From Synergistaceae bacterium (GTDB lineage Bacteria > Synergistota > Synergistia > Synergistales > Aminobacteriaceae), in NCBI GenBank assembly GCA_017458545.1, contig JAFTBA010000350.1, forward strand, positions 1 to 6,358: 6,358 bases of DNA, in the 5' to 3' direction. This document shows, piece after piece, positions 5,864-6,358 of the stretch. Each line of letters begins with the position of its first letter. Position 1 is the stretch's first letter. Under the pieces are notes generated by a model that searched no databases, was not told the origin of the DNA, and saw nothing but the letters and a program-made list of their open reading frames with translations. Both the position numbers and the translations under genes were made by a program.

Positions 5864-6043
5864 GTGAGAACTGATGTTAATACTGTTTTATCCGCGAACA
5901 ATTCACGCCGTTATGTTGTGCTTAGAGTCCCTTCTGTAAACAAAGCCGAAAGATTTGAAAGTGCCTCAACAGAAGAAGCCTTAATATCAGCCGATAAAAT
6001 CATGAATATTTACGATGAGGTTTTCAAAGAGCTTGCAAAATAA
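5864..6043 (+). CDS. Small conserved-looking protein of unknown function (59 residues, GTG start)
   Basis: The frame runs from GTG at 5864 to TAA at 6041-6043. It is not recognised as any known family. The protein is charge-balanced (nine K/R, nine D/E) with no signal peptide, membrane span or cysteine. Residues 15-22 (RRYVVLRV) look like a beta strand, and from about residue 36 to the end (TEEALISADKIMN and on) the pattern suggests one long amphipathic helix, so a small strand-helix fold is likely. The very strong Shine-Dalgarno and the promoter-like TATAAT upstream support expression. It stands alone between the divergent ahcY operon and the glucosidase gene, which begins 102 bp further on and has its own promoter-like element, so an operon with either is not required. 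An antitoxin-like or regulatory role is conceivable from size alone but is not supported by any motif. Confidence 0.7.
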   Translation: MRTDVNTVLSANNSRRYVVLRVPSVNKAERFESASTEEALISADKIMNIYDEVFKELAK

Positions 6044-6093
6044 TCTGTCCGATAATAGCACAGTAAAAAAATAAGCACTTAAATTAATTTTAT

Positions 6094-6102
6094 TGATATA
6101 AT
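6094..6102 (+). promoter_or_regulatory. Extended -10 promoter element for the GH1 glucosidase gene
   Basis: TGATATAAT is a full extended -10 in an AT-rich stretch (6061-6120). No good -35 is seen (AGCACT at a 17-base spacing). Transcription would start near 6109, a leader of about 37 bases. The 10-bp palindrome AAATTAATTT at 6081-6090 overlaps the spacer and could be an operator, though AT-rich palindromes of this size occur by chance. Confidence 0.5.
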
Positions 6103-6145
6103 TTCTTCATTCCAAACTAAAATGCTAAAGCAAGGTGAAGAATTA

Positions 6146-6358
6146 ATGACCGTATCGAAAATTTTTCCTTCAGGATTCTTATGGGGAGGTGCCACAGCAG
6201 CTAACCAGTGCGAGGGCGCATACAATTCAGACGGTCGCGGACTCTCAAGCGTTGACACTATCCCGGCAGGCAATGACCGTATGAGAGTCGCTCGCGGTGA
6301 ACTCGAAATGCTCTCATGCAAACCCGGTTACACTTACCCTTCTCATGAGGCTATCGAC
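6146..6358 (+). CDS. 6-phospho-beta-glucosidase, glycoside hydrolase family 1 (5' part only)
   Basis: The frame is open to the last base of the window, giving the first 71 residues of a protein that is usually about 460-480 long. The start fits the GH1 N-terminal signature: FPSGFLWGGATAANQCEGAY, with Gln21 as the conserved sugar-binding glutamine, corresponding to F.WG.A.A..Q.EG in the family. Further on, GYTYPSHEAID matches the YP.HEA.DFYH segment found in BglA/ArbB-type 6-phospho-beta-glucosidases rather than in plain beta-glucosidases. These cytosolic enzymes hydrolyse phosphorylated beta-glucosides such as cellobiose-6-phosphate or salicin-6-phosphate delivered by a PTS. The two catalytic glutamates lie beyond the window, so activity cannot be confirmed. 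The ATG at 6146 has AAGGTGA (6132-6138) seven bases upstream. No PTS component or antiterminator site is visible in the leader. Confidence 0.88.
   Translation, partial: MTVSKIFPSGFLWGGATAANQCEGAYNSDGRGLSSVDTIPAGNDRMRVARGELEMLSCKPGYTYPSHEAID

Noticed and set aside
6079..6321. Minus-strand open frame opposite the glucosidase start
   Set aside because: The plus strand carries the GH1 N-terminal signature with a good ribosome site; the minus-strand product is low in recognisable features.

Overview
The window appears to come from an anaerobic or fermentative bacterium with moderate-to-low GC content. Shine-Dalgarno sites are Firmicutes-like (AGGAGG, GAAGGAGGG) and the likely promoters carry TATAAT-type -10 boxes. 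The gene content fits a fermenter of the Synergistota, Clostridia or Thermotogota kind: a citrate/malonate-type prosthetic-group synthase, a Thermotoga/archaeal-type S-adenosylhomocysteine hydrolase paired with an MTA/SAH deaminase, and a GH1 6-phospho-beta-glucosidase. The exact taxon cannot be fixed from the sequence, and the Synergistota suggestion is only a guess.

Layout from left to right. (1) Positions 1-339 (+) hold the 3' end of a CitG-type triphosphoribosyl-dephospho-CoA synthase. (2) Positions 257-1633 (-) encode a Sel1-repeat protein with a long acidic Ser/Glu/Pro linker, built on an exact 30-bp DNA period, and one membrane span. Its 3' end runs 83 bp into citG on the opposite strand. 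(3) Divergent from it, after only 51 bp, positions 1685-3169 (+) encode a membrane-anchored HtrA-like serine protease. It has an N-terminal J-like domain without HPD and an unassigned C-terminal domain in place of PDZ. (4) A bidirectional terminator lies at 3175-3219. (5) A compact two-gene operon on the minus strand reads ahcY (4506-5750) then mtaD-like amidohydrolase (3224-4498), with 7 bp between them. (6) A divergent promoter region leads on the plus strand to a 59-residue orphan protein (5864-6043, GTG start). (7) The 5' end of a GH1 6-phospho-beta-glucosidase starts at 6146 and is cut by the window end.

The ahcY/amidohydrolase operon is a coherent module that removes S-adenosylhomocysteine made by methyltransferases. 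Enzyme type and gene pairing make a deamination-first route through S-inosylhomocysteine plausible. The Sel1/protease divergent pair is the least ordinary part of the window. Both products look like single-span membrane proteins with N-terminal protein-interaction domains predicted to be cytoplasmic, and they may share a cell-envelope role, though nothing in the sequence proves it. No rRNA, tRNA, CRISPR array, insertion sequence or riboswitch was seen, and there is no gene-free stretch longer than about 115 bp.
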